A DNA stretch of 64,000 nt from positions 248,001-312,000 of the forward strand of contig NZ_VITY01000005.1 in the NCBI RefSeq assembly GCF_007993935.1, read 5' to 3'. The notes below the pieces were generated by a model. That model had not been told where the DNA came from, made no database searches, and worked only from the letters and a program-made list of their open reading frames with translations. Of the stretch, positions 7,094-13,753 are shown piece after piece (position 1 is the first letter of the stretch; each line of letters starts with the position of its first letter). A program made the translations under genes and the position numbers. Source of the stretch: Bradyrhizobium macuxiense (GTDB lineage: Bacteria > Pseudomonadota > Alphaproteobacteria > Rhizobiales > Xanthobacteraceae).

Positions 7094-8179
7094 TCATTTT
7101 GGATGACCAAATAAATCGGCCTGTGGACTTGGAACTGGCTCCGGGTCCGGTTCGTGCGCAACTGTGGTCTCAGCCATCAGGGGCAACTGCAAGGTATCTC
7201 CCCTCTTAGGATGGGCGATATCCAGCATTAGCTTAAACTGGCTCCATGTTTTCGATACCCGCATCAGCGTGACAACCGCGTGCAGATGCTGAGCTAAAGC
7301 GGGATGGCCTACATCCTCGGTTAAGAGCTGATGATGTGCTCCCTTTCGGCGACCACCCTCAATCGGGTTTCTCTTTTCCAACTCGTCGAGGATTTGCGGC
7401 GCAAGGCGCGCATAGACAATATCCTTTGTGTAGGCCGCGACGACTTGCGGAGGATTCTTGCTGCGTCCATGCCACTTCCAACCTCGCAGCCGGAATATGT
7501 GCTCATAGAATTCATCCGGGAATCGCTTGGCCCAAGCAGCGAGTTCGTGCCGCAAGAAGCGATCAAGCATTTCTTGAAGCGCTTCACGATCGCGAGAAGC
7601 TTGAAAGCCCGTTGCCTCATCGACCAACCCAATGATGCCGAGCCGCTGTAATCCCCGAGAGAGCATGTCGCACGCCTCGATGATGTGCGCGTAGCGTGTC
7701 GGGACCTTCTTGTTTGTGACCAGCTCTGACGTTCGGAAGTCTAGATAGACGTTACAAACCAACGGCAGCATCAAGGCGTCATAGCCAACGGCGCGATTGC
7801 CGGACATATCCAAGTAAAATATGGGTTTGGTCGAGTCCCTCAACTCATTGGAAATAAAAGGTTCTAGGGCCTTCGCCTGCAAAAATGAGGGTAGTTCGTC
7901 GAGGGTCGATTGAACGCCTGTTCCGGCCTTCGGCGTTGACGAGCGCCCGATAGCGCGAAGGAATTGCCCCTGCGAAAGAACGCGCCTGCCGTCCGACAGG
8001 TTGGCCGCAGGAATGATTGCTTCACCAATCCTCACCGGCCCTTCATGCGTTGCGCGAGGCAGATTCTTTGCCCATCGCGCCTCAATAGCCTTCTTGGCGA
8101 TCTCTTTCCGCCGTTCAGGACTCAGAGCAGCGGCTCTCGCTGCTCCACCTTTCGCTTTTCCAGAAGGTTCGTTTGCCAT
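7094..8179 (-). CDS. P63C-domain protein
   Basis: A 361-residue protein. The N-terminus holds the short basic motif SPERRKEIAKKAIEARWAKN (residues 22-41), seen in front of many P63C proteins and probably DNA-contacting. The P63C region follows (about 105-260), with DELPSFLQAKALEPFI, a conserved KPIFYLDMSGNRAVGYDA and FYEHIFRLRGWKWHG. P63C is a domain of unknown function found in phage, plasmid and island proteins. I start at 8179 because GGAG lies 6 bases upstream; the longer frame has no support. It stands behind an array of palindromic sites (8189-8242) and ends at a shared terminator. GC content is clearly below that of the chromosome. Confidence 0.8.
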   Translation of the reverse strand: MANEPSGKAKGGAARAAALSPERRKEIAKKAIEARWAKNLPRATHEGPVRIGEAIIPAANLSDGRRVLSQGQFLRAIGRSSTPKAGTGVQSTLDELPSFLQAKALEPFISNELRDSTKPIFYLDMSGNRAVGYDALMLPLVCNVYLDFRTSELVTNKKVPTRYAHIIEACDMLSRGLQRLGIIGLVDEATGFQASRDREALQEMLDRFLRHELAAWAKRFPDEFYEHIFRLRGWKWHGRSKNPPQVVAAYTKDIVYARLAPQILDELEKRNPIEGGRRKGAHHQLLTEDVGHPALAQHLHAVVTLMRVSKTWSQFKLMLDIAHPKRGDTLQLPLMAETTVAHEPDPEPVPSPQADLFGHPK

Positions 8180-8188
8180 GACGGCTCC

Positions 8189-8242
8189 ATACTTGCATTG
8201 ATCCTGCAAGAATATACTTGCATTCCGAAATTGCAAGTATAT
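8189..8242 (-). promoter_or_regulatory. Operator array (four TTGCA half-sites) before the P63C gene
   Basis: ATACTTGCA occurs at 8189 and 8214 in direct orientation. Each copy is paired with an inverted half: TGCAAG at 8205 and TGCAAGTATAT at 8232. The second pair is a perfect 11-bp inverted repeat (8212-8222 with 8232-8242, 9-nt spacer). A TATATT box on the minus strand falls between the two palindromes, so a repressor bound here would block the P63C promoter, and possibly also a rightward one. Confidence 0.6.
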
Positions 8243-8277
8243 AGTGGAACCATGAGCAAGCGAACACACACAAGCAA

Positions 8278-8313
8278 ACGCCCCGCTGGCCTTTCGGCTA
8301 GCGGGGCGTTTTT
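8278..8313 (+). terminator. Strong intrinsic terminator without a gene in front of it
   Basis: ACGCCCCGCT/GGCC pairs with GGCT/AGCGGGGCGT around TTTC and runs into TTTTTGTG. This is a textbook intrinsic terminator on the plus strand, but the nearest upstream plus-strand space is only the operator region. It ends a few bases before the tRNA-like gene. Confidence 0.75.
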
Positions 8314-8319
8314 GTGTGC

Positions 8320-8427
8320 GGAAGCGTGGCAGAGTGGCCTATTGCACCGAGCTTACCCCTCGGCGGACCTTTGGGCGTCCAAACCCCTCGCAGGGTCCCG
8401 TCAGTTCGAATCTGACCGCTTCCACCA
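8320..8427 (+). tRNA. Abnormal class II tRNA-like gene, anticodon UAC, oversized variable region
   Basis: All tRNA parts can be traced. The acceptor is GGAAGCG (8320-8326) with CGCTTCC (8417-8423), then A73 and an encoded CCA. The D-arm starts GCA and ends TGC. The anticodon stem is CCGAG/CTCGG with loop CTTACCC, and the T-arm is GTCAG-TTCGAAT-CTGAC. The body resembles tRNA-Ser. The loop reads anticodon UAC (Val codon GUA), but with C at position 37, where a purine is nearly universal. The variable region (8364-8399) is 36 nt, about twice the usual length, and can fold as two hairpins (GGAC..GTCC and ACCC..GGGT). Total length is 108 nt. It may be a non-standard, regulatory or decayed tRNA; the amino acid cannot be assigned from identity elements. 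Confidence 0.65.
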
Positions 8428-8579
8428 TCAAACCAGTGGGACCGGCGCGGCGGCAACCGCTCCGATCCCGATCAAACACCCCGGGGATGAGCCCGAGGCG
8501 AATGACCATCTGGATAATATACGCCCGGCAAGGCGCTATTTCCAGCTTCGCCCGAAGCCCGCCCCCTTCAACCCGAAGG

Positions 8580-9479
8580 ATGAGCTTCGTGAACGTTCTC
8601 TCTCGCGATCAGCAGATTGCAATTATCGCCTGCCTTACCGAAGGCCAAAGCATCCGCGCCACTGAGCGCATCACCGGCATTCACCGCGATACCATCATGC
8701 GCCTTGGTGCACGCGTCGGCCGTGGCTGCGCCGAACTGCATGACCGCATGATGGTCGGCATTCGTTGCGGTCGTTTGGAGCTGGACGAAATCTGGGGCTT
8801 TGTCGGCAAGAAGCAGAAGCGCGTTGAGCGTCACGAGATCGGCCACAAGGGCGACCAATACACGTTCATCGGCATGGCCTCCTCTGCCAAGGCGATCATC
8901 AGCTATCGCACCGGCAAGCGCGACACCGAGAATACGGACCTGTTCGTGCAGGACCTTCGCCAGCGCGTCATCGGTGCCCCTGAGATCAGCACCGACGGTT
9001 TCCATCCCTACAAGGTAGCGATCCGCGACGCTTTCAACGGTCGCGCCCACCATGGCGTGATCGTAAAGACCTACAGTGTAACGAACCTGGCTGTAAAAGA
9101 AGCCGCGCGCCGCTATAGCCCTGCTGAAGTAGTAGCAGTAAGCCGTGAGGTAGAGAGCGGTATGCCGGCGAACATCTCAACCAGCTACGTTGAGCGCCAG
9201 AACCTCACGCTGCGGATGACGCAGAAGCGCTTTGCGCGCCTCACCAATGGCTTTTCAAAGAAGTTGGATCACCACGCCGCGGCCGTCAGCCTGTACGTTG
9301 CTCACTACAATCTCTGCCGCGTACATGAGGCCCTTCGGACCACGCCAGCGGTCGCGCTTGGCGTTGCTGAGCGCGTGTGGACGATTGGAGATTTGCTAGA
9401 TGTCGTGTTGTCGTTGGAGCCGAACCGGCCGGTTCGCGTAACGCGAAACTTCACGGTAATCGACGGCGGGCGCTCTTAA
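8580..9479 (+). CDS. IS1-type DDE transposase
   Basis: A 299-residue DDE enzyme when started at the ATG at 8580, where similarity begins; the longer frame reads through the tRNA-like gene and is not credible. An N-terminal helix-turn-helix (EGQSIRATERITGIHRDTIM, residues 21-40) precedes the catalytic core with ELDEIWGFV (Asp69), ISTDGFHPY (Asp139) and SYVERQNLT (Glu205). It matches the IS1-like transposases that are frequent in Bradyrhizobium. Its end SKKLDHHAAAVSLYV and ALRTTPAVALGV are typical. No clear terminal inverted repeats or target duplication could be found by eye, so the element borders are not defined. It lies directly 3' of the tRNA-like gene. Confidence 0.82.
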   Translation: MSFVNVLSRDQQIAIIACLTEGQSIRATERITGIHRDTIMRLGARVGRGCAELHDRMMVGIRCGRLELDEIWGFVGKKQKRVERHEIGHKGDQYTFIGMASSAKAIISYRTGKRDTENTDLFVQDLRQRVIGAPEISTDGFHPYKVAIRDAFNGRAHHGVIVKTYSVTNLAVKEAARRYSPAEVVAVSREVESGMPANISTSYVERQNLTLRMTQKRFARLTNGFSKKLDHHAAAVSLYVAHYNLCRVHEALRTTPAVALGVAERVWTIGDLLDVVLSLEPNRPVRVTRNFTVIDGGRS

Positions 9480-9488
9480 TTGAGCGCC

Positions 9489-9887
9489 CTAATCCCCTGA
9501 GGTGATTGTCGGCCAAAGGGCCGTAATGTTCTGGCAGTTGGCTTGGATTTCCTTCATCCGATTCACCACCGACTTGACGCCCGGCCAGACCTTCTTCGAT
9601 CCCACATCGATCACGTAGCACATCGGCCCATGTGCCTCGCCGTGGCTATGCAGATAGGTTTTTCCGTATTCTTGCAGAAGCGCAGAGGCAAACGCGCCGC
9701 CATCCTCACCAAGCGGAAACGTCTTAGGGAAATGCAGCTTAACCGCCCCTACTAACTGCGCTCCCTTTTTGCCCGGCGCCGTCAGAATGATGTCGGGCCG
9801 AATGGAAATTTCGACGTTGTGGACAGTCAGCTTTGGTGGCGAAATGCTCCCCGAGCTGAGGTGTTGCGTCTTTGAAATCGATGTCAT
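9489..9887 (-). CDS. Second part of an overlapping or frameshifted gene pair (hypothetical)
   Basis: A 132-codon frame that overlaps the 3' end of the frame 9739-10191. Its central part (PPKLTVHNVEISIRPDIILT and GAVKLHFPKTFPLGEDGGAF) looks like a compact folded domain. The first residues are shared DNA with the other frame, whose own tail turns into implausible sequence after the overlap. This suggests that one protein was split by a frameshift near 9850-9885, or that this second gene starts inside the first (ATG in GATGAC). Function is not recognised. Confidence 0.5.
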   Translation of the reverse strand: MTSISKTQHLSSGSISPPKLTVHNVEISIRPDIILTAPGKKGAQLVGAVKLHFPKTFPLGEDGGAFASALLQEYGKTYLHSHGEAHGPMCYVIDVGSKKVWPGVKSVVNRMKEIQANCQNITALWPTITSGD

Positions 9888-10191
9888 CGAGCATGGTTTG
9901 GAACGCTTCTAGCGCGTCAATATTTGCCTCGATTCGCCGCTGAGTTCCGATCTTCTCAGGCGTCTGTTGCTCTAGACTCGCGATTGCTTTGTCGAGGACC
10001 GCAGTATTCTCAAGATTAGAAGACAAGCATAGGGATATAGCCTCAGTAGCTTCTCTGTAATACATCACCTTATAATCTTGCGGAAACTTCTGATCCCTCA
10101 ATATTTGCCGTTGACGCGGCGCTTTGGCTTGAATAAATTCTGCTAGCTTATTCAAACTGATACGTGGTTGCTTAAACGAGTCCTTGGCCAT
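9739..10191 (-). CDS. First part of an overlapping or frameshifted gene pair (hypothetical)
   Basis: Starts at the ATG at 10191 behind AAGGGG and runs 150 codons. Residues 1-105 (MAKDSFKQPRISLNKLAEFI through AFQTMLDDIDF) look like a real helical protein. The last 40 codons are Arg/Ser-rich and read as out-of-frame sequence of the neighbouring frame. The likely original product is residues 1 to about 105 fused to the second frame, roughly 230 residues in all. The pair is divergent from the gene at 10219, and both ribosome-binding sites derive from one small palindrome, CCTTCTGAAGG. Confidence 0.5.
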   Translation of the reverse strand: MAKDSFKQPRISLNKLAEFIQAKAPRQRQILRDQKFPQDYKVMYYREATEAISLCLSSNLENTAVLDKAIASLEQQTPEKIGTQRRIEANIDALEAFQTMLDDIDFKDATPQLGEHFATKADCPQRRNFHSARHHSDGAGQKGSAVSRGG

Positions 10192-10218
10192 TTTATCCCC
10201 TTCTGAAGGAACCCGGAC

Positions 10219-10461
10219 ATGGACGAATACTTTGCTTCCTTGCCTGTAACAAATGCAACCGTAATTTGCGTTGGCGGCATCACCACACGCGAAGTCCAGC
10301 AAGCCAATGATGACGGGATCGCTGTAGACGGGAGCGGCTACTACCTGTTTCTGGCGAACGAGGCTGAGCCAAAGCAGCCCATCCAAATCCTCGCCAAGTT
10401 CGTCTCAGAGAGAGAAGCGGGCCGGTTCGCTCGCCTGCTTTCGTCCAGATCGGCCGCGTAA
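10219..10461 (+). CDS. Small hypothetical protein, 80 residues
   Basis: Starts MDEYFASLPVTNATVICVGG behind a good GAAGGA site. The product alternates short strands and helices (GYYLFLANE, QPIQILAKFVSEREAGRFAR) and looks like a small alpha/beta protein. Its composition matches the other island genes. It is divergent from the frameshifted pair with only 27 bases between the start codons, so they share a control region. A hairpin at 10468-10499 may end the transcript. No family recognised. Confidence 0.55.
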   Translation: MDEYFASLPVTNATVICVGGITTREVQQANDDGIAVDGSGYYLFLANEAEPKQPIQILAKFVSEREAGRFARLLSSRSAA

Positions 10462-11119
10462 AAGAAACGGCCCCAGCGAGGGGGCACAAGCTGAGGCCGC
10501 TATTTGCACTCTTCGTCCAGACGCCGCCGGTGGGGGCGCAGCACCCGGACATAGGACAAACCCGGCCGACGCCGCGCTCGTTCCTAAAAGAAAGGCCCCG
10601 GCACCTCTGGGGGCCTAGAGGCCGGTGCCGGGGCAAGTCGTCCTATGTTAAATCGGGACGTGACCCGACAAAGGCAGGCTAACGATGGAACTCGGGGGCG
10701 GCCACTTTTTTCCCGATCCGTAGTCACCCGGATGTTGATGTCCTAATTCCCGGTAGCGAGTGTCCTAACTAGGACAGCACCCACGATTCGCCGGTCTTGC
10801 CGCCGCCGTCGGGGGATGCCGGCGGGACGGGCCGCGGCGCGACAATCGTTGCGGCCGCCGTTTCCGAAGCGATCTCAACGGTATGGCCGAGTAGCCGACG
10901 TAGGGGCCAGGCCGGGATATGGCGGAAAATCGGCCCATCTCGGTTGACATTTAACGGTCCGATGGCTTAGAACCCGGCCGTCCCGCGCGGCAGGCCGCTT
11001 GTCGGGATAAATCCCATTTGGCCGACTTTTGGCTTGCCCAGGTTATTGGCTTGCCCGAGTGTTGGCATTGATCAGGTACGGCCTCCAACACGGGCCTTTC
11101 GAAGTAACAGGATTGTCCC
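10462..11119. other. Gene-free right flank of the island and leader of rpmJ
   Basis: No supported gene in 658 bases. It contains an imperfect hairpin at 10468-10499 and a strong hairpin at 10595-10634 that acts as a minus-strand terminator. TGTCCTAA lies at 10739, and the palindrome TGTCCTAACTAGGACA at 10761-10776, 22 bases further on. From about 10800 the base composition returns to that of the chromosome. A 65-codon minus-strand open stretch (10769-10966) has plausible composition but no start codon. Confidence 0.45.
10595..10634 (-). terminator. Minus-strand terminator-like hairpin
   Basis: GCCCCGGCACC and GGTGCCGGGGC pair perfectly (11 bp, 18-nt loop). Read on the minus strand the stem runs into CTTTCTTTT. 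No minus-strand gene ends here now, so it may be left over from a lost gene. Confidence 0.5.
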
Positions 11120-11245
11120 ATGAAGGTCCGTAACTCGCTGAAGTCGCTGCGCGGCCGCCATCGCAACAACCGTCTGGTCCGCCGCAAGGGCCGCGTCTAC
11201 GTGATCAACAAGGTTCAGCGCCGCTTCAAGGCGCGCCAGGGTTGA
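11120..11245 (+). CDS. rpmJ: 50S ribosomal protein L36
   Basis: A 41-codon ORF reading MKVRNSLKSLRGRHRNN, then RRKGRVYVINKVQRRF. This is the C-minus (zinc-free) type of L36 usual in alphaproteobacteria: the cysteines of the zinc form are replaced (RGRHRNNRLV). The protein is a small 23S rRNA-binding component of the large subunit, and the length is normal. A terminator follows at 11308. The gene forms its own short transcription unit just beyond the right flank of the island. Confidence 0.95.
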   Translation: MKVRNSLKSLRGRHRNNRLVRRKGRVYVINKVQRRFKARQG

Positions 11246-11307
11246 TCCGAGCGGTCGATCCCGCGCGGATCGCCGGCTGATTCCAATATCCTTCACAGGT
11301 CTTTGAC

Positions 11308-11333
11308 GCCGCGCTGCTTTGCAGTGCGGCTTT
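11308..11333 (+). terminator. rpmJ terminator
   Basis: GCCGCGCTGC and GCAGTGCGGC (one G-U pair) form a stem with a TTT loop and run into TTTGTG, 62 bases after the rpmJ stop codon. Confidence 0.65.
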
Positions 11334-11352
11334 GTGCGTCTAGACTTCGGTG

Positions 11353-12009
11353 ATGGGATTAAATTTCTTTGGCCCGACCAACCGCCGGCTGGCGATCCTG
11401 ATCGCCGCGCTTCTGGCCATGCCCGTCGCGGTCTTCGCGCAGGACGATCCGCGGGTGATCCCGCCGCCGAAGGCCCAGAAGAAACTGCCGGAAGCGCCGA
11501 CCAAACTGCCGAAGGTTCCGGCCGACCGCACCCGCGGGCTGGATTTCCTGTTCGGCGCGCTGAAGGCCGCGCCCGATGAGGACAGCGCCCGCCATGTCGA
11601 GGCGCGGATCTGGGCGCTGTGGCTGCAAACCCCGAGCGATACCGCCGCGCTGCTGATGGTGCGCGCCAAGGCTGCGCTCGACGCCCAGAATGTCGATGTC
11701 GCGCTGAAGCTGCTGGATGCGGTGATCAAGCTCCGGCCCGACTATGTCGAGGCCTGGAACCGGCGTGCGACGATCTACTACCTGAAGAACGACTACGTCC
11801 GTTCGCTGGGAGATCTGCAGCAGGTGCTGACCCGCGAGCCCCGCCATTTCGGCGCGCTGGCGGGTGTCGGCATGATCATGCAGGACATGGGCGACGACAA
11901 GCGCGCGCTGGACGCCTTTCGCAAGGCGCTGGCTGTCGACCCCTACCTCGAGAAGGTGCCGCAGATCGTCAAGCAGCTGACCGAGAAGGTCGAAGGCCGC
12001 GACATCTGA
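11353..12009 (+). CDS. Exported TPR-repeat protein
   Basis: A 218-residue protein with an N-terminal signal or anchor (RRLAILIAALLAMPVAVFAQ, residues 11-30). After a Pro/Lys linker it has at least three tetratricopeptide repeats, for example residues about 107-140 (NVDVALKLLDAVIKLRPDYV), 141-174 and 175-208 (GDDKRALDAFRKALAVDPYL). TPR proteins act as scaffolds; this one probably sits in the periplasm. A GTG codon at 11350 directly before the ATG is an alternative start. No partner is visible nearby. Confidence 0.8.
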   Translation: MGLNFFGPTNRRLAILIAALLAMPVAVFAQDDPRVIPPPKAQKKLPEAPTKLPKVPADRTRGLDFLFGALKAAPDEDSARHVEARIWALWLQTPSDTAALLMVRAKAALDAQNVDVALKLLDAVIKLRPDYVEAWNRRATIYYLKNDYVRSLGDLQQVLTREPRHFGALAGVGMIMQDMGDDKRALDAFRKALAVDPYLEKVPQIVKQLTEKVEGRDI

Positions 12010-12104
12010 TTGCCTACGATTGATCGCGATCGCGGTCCGATGGACGCGATGGGCACGCTAGCACGAGCTTGATGCTTGCTCGCGATACGGTCCGGCGCAG
12101 GAGA

Positions 12105-12281
12105 CTAGTGCAGGAACTTGCCGCGGGACGCGTTGTCCTGGGCGATGGCAGCATAGAATTGCTGAAGCTCCGCCTCCAGGTGCTCATTCACGAGCAACAA
12201 CGCCTTCAGGGCGCCGCGCAGGTCGCCATTGCAACTCGCCACGATCTGGTCGATGGCAGCATCGCTAGGGTCGGAAATCAT
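12105..12281 (-). CDS. Small hypothetical protein, 58 residues
   Basis: The ATG at 12281 follows AGGAG at ideal distance. The product begins MISDPSDAAIDQIVASCNGD and continues with LRGALKALLLVNEHLEAELQ, a strongly helical, Leu-rich chain. The spacing of hydrophobic residues suggests a short coiled coil or helical hairpin. Similar small proteins of unknown function are frequent in Bradyrhizobium. It is divergent from the hydrolase at 12670. Confidence 0.6.
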   Translation of the reverse strand: MISDPSDAAIDQIVASCNGDLRGALKALLLVNEHLEAELQQFYAAIAQDNASRGKFLH

Positions 12282-12669
12282 GGTACTCCTCCGATTACTT
12301 CCCGTTGAACTCGTCGTGCGGACGCGGGTTCCTGTGGATACAGTGTATAAGCCCAGAAGCATCCAGGTAGCGTCCCGGTTTGGATGAAGCCTCGCGTCTG
12401 ATGGCGAAATTGCCACCGGCAATCTATGAAATTACTAATGACGCAGGTATGAACCCGCTATCCACAGGCTGGGCGCATTGTGGACAACTCTATGCCCGGC
12501 GCGAGCCCGGAAAATCGACATTGGCTTTCCGAACTAGAGCGGGCCCGGGCAGGGCCCAAATCCGGCACTGGGCGAAACCAGATTTCGGCTACTCCGTAAT
12601 TTCGGGGTGGCCAATACCCTTCAGATACCCAACTCCCTTCAGGCACCCGACAGGCCCCGGACCCTCTCG
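12282..12669. promoter_or_regulatory. 388-base gap with three DnaA-box-like sites
   Basis: Three 9-mers each differ by one base from TTATCCACA: GTATCCACA (minus strand, 12333-12341), CTATCCACA (plus, 12458-12466) and TTGTCCACA (minus, 12479-12487). An AT-rich stretch (about 12419-12440) lies between the first and second. This could be a DnaA-binding regulatory site. No classical origin neighbours are present, so an origin of replication is not claimed. No gene is supported in the gap. Confidence 0.35.
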
Positions 12670-13644
12670 ATGTTGACCGCGATCATCGTGCTGGCGGCCG
12701 CCGGGCTGGCGCTGGCCCTGGTGCTGGCCTTGGCAACGCTAATCGGCGTGGCGCTGATCCAGCGCGCCTTTCCGCCGCAGGGGTGCATGGTCGATGTGGC
12801 CGGCGCGCGGCTGCACGTGGTCGAGTTCGGCCCGCGCGATGCCGCGGGGCCGCCGGTCGTGATGCTGCATGGCGCCAGCTCCAACCTTCAAGCGATGCAC
12901 CCGCTCGGCGAGCGCATCGCCAGGACGCGTCGGGTGATCCTGATCGACCGGCCGGGGCATGGCTGGAGCACGCGCGAGCACGTTGCGGATTCGACGCCTG
13001 CGGTCCAGGGTCGGATGATCGCGGAGGCGCTGACCAAGATCGGCGTCAGCAGGGCGATCGTGGTGGCGCATTCCTGGGCCGGCGCGCTCGCGCTGCGCAT
13101 TGCGCTCGATCATCCGGAGCGCGTTGCCGGCCTCGTGCTGCTCGCCCCGGTCGCCTATCCCTGGCGAGGTGGCGCCGGCCGCTATAACGACGTGATCTCG
13201 ACGCCGCTGATCGGACCGTTGCTGGCGCACACGATCACGCTGCCGCTCGGCCTCCTCGTCGCCAATTCGGGCGCGAGCGGTGTGTTCGCACCGCAGCCGA
13301 TGCCTGACGATTTCGTCCGTGACAGCGCGACATTGCTCCTGCTGCGCCCGCGCGAGTTCATCGCCAACGCGCGCGACCTCGTCACGCTGAAGGCTGCTGT
13401 GGTCGAGCAGGCGCCGCGCTATGTGGAGATCAAGGCGCCGCTGTCAATCATTTCGGGCGACGTCGACAAGACGGTCACGACCAGGATCCATTCGCGGTTG
13501 CTCGCCGCCACAGTGCCACAGGCAAAGCTGATCGTGCTGCCCGACGTCGGCCACATGGTGCAGTACGCCGCGCCCGATCTCGTGGCGTCGGAGATCGAGG
13601 CGATGGCCGGCCGCATGACGCGGCCGATGGTGACGGCGCCATAG
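12670..13644 (+). CDS. Membrane-anchored alpha/beta hydrolase
   Basis: A 324-residue alpha/beta hydrolase with one N-terminal membrane helix (residues 2-32). Catalytic landmarks are VVMLHGASSN (oxyanion, near 64-72), the nucleophile elbow VAHSWAGAL with Ser135, an acid in SGDVDKTV (Asp264/266) and DVGHMVQYA with His295. I start at the ATG at 12670; the longer frame begins at a GTG without support. It resembles haloalkane dehalogenase or epoxide hydrolase-like lipolytic enzymes, but the substrate is unknown. The DnaA-box-like cluster lies in its upstream region. Confidence 0.8.
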   Translation: MLTAIIVLAAAGLALALVLALATLIGVALIQRAFPPQGCMVDVAGARLHVVEFGPRDAAGPPVVMLHGASSNLQAMHPLGERIARTRRVILIDRPGHGWSTREHVADSTPAVQGRMIAEALTKIGVSRAIVVAHSWAGALALRIALDHPERVAGLVLLAPVAYPWRGGAGRYNDVISTPLIGPLLAHTITLPLGLLVANSGASGVFAPQPMPDDFVRDSATLLLLRPREFIANARDLVTLKAAVVEQAPRYVEIKAPLSIISGDVDKTVTTRIHSRLLAATVPQAKLIVLPDVGHMVQYAAPDLVASEIEAMAGRMTRPMVTAP

Positions 13645-13753
13645 CTGCCGCGCAGTCGCCGCGCGAATGTGATCCGGCAAGACTTGCGTCGCTGCGTGGC
13701 GCCGAACATCATGTTGCCGCGCGGTATTCCGATTTCATCAAAGGACGTCTCTC

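Noticed and set aside
8320..8427. Selenocysteine tRNA (selC)
   Set aside because: The anticodon is UAC and not UCA, the acceptor arm is 7 bp and no selenium genes are near.
8252..8665. Open frame starting at the ATG at 8252
   Set aside because: It would run through a strong terminator, the tRNA-like gene and the start of the transposase in the wrong frame.
6186..10776. Prophage
   Set aside because: No integrase, terminase, capsid or tail gene is present; only the P63C protein and small genes recall phage islands.
10769..10966. 65-codon minus-strand stretch ending GGGKTGESWVLS
   Set aside because: Composition is plausible, but there is no start codon or ribosome-binding site and an in-frame stop lies just upstream; I could not tie it to any family.
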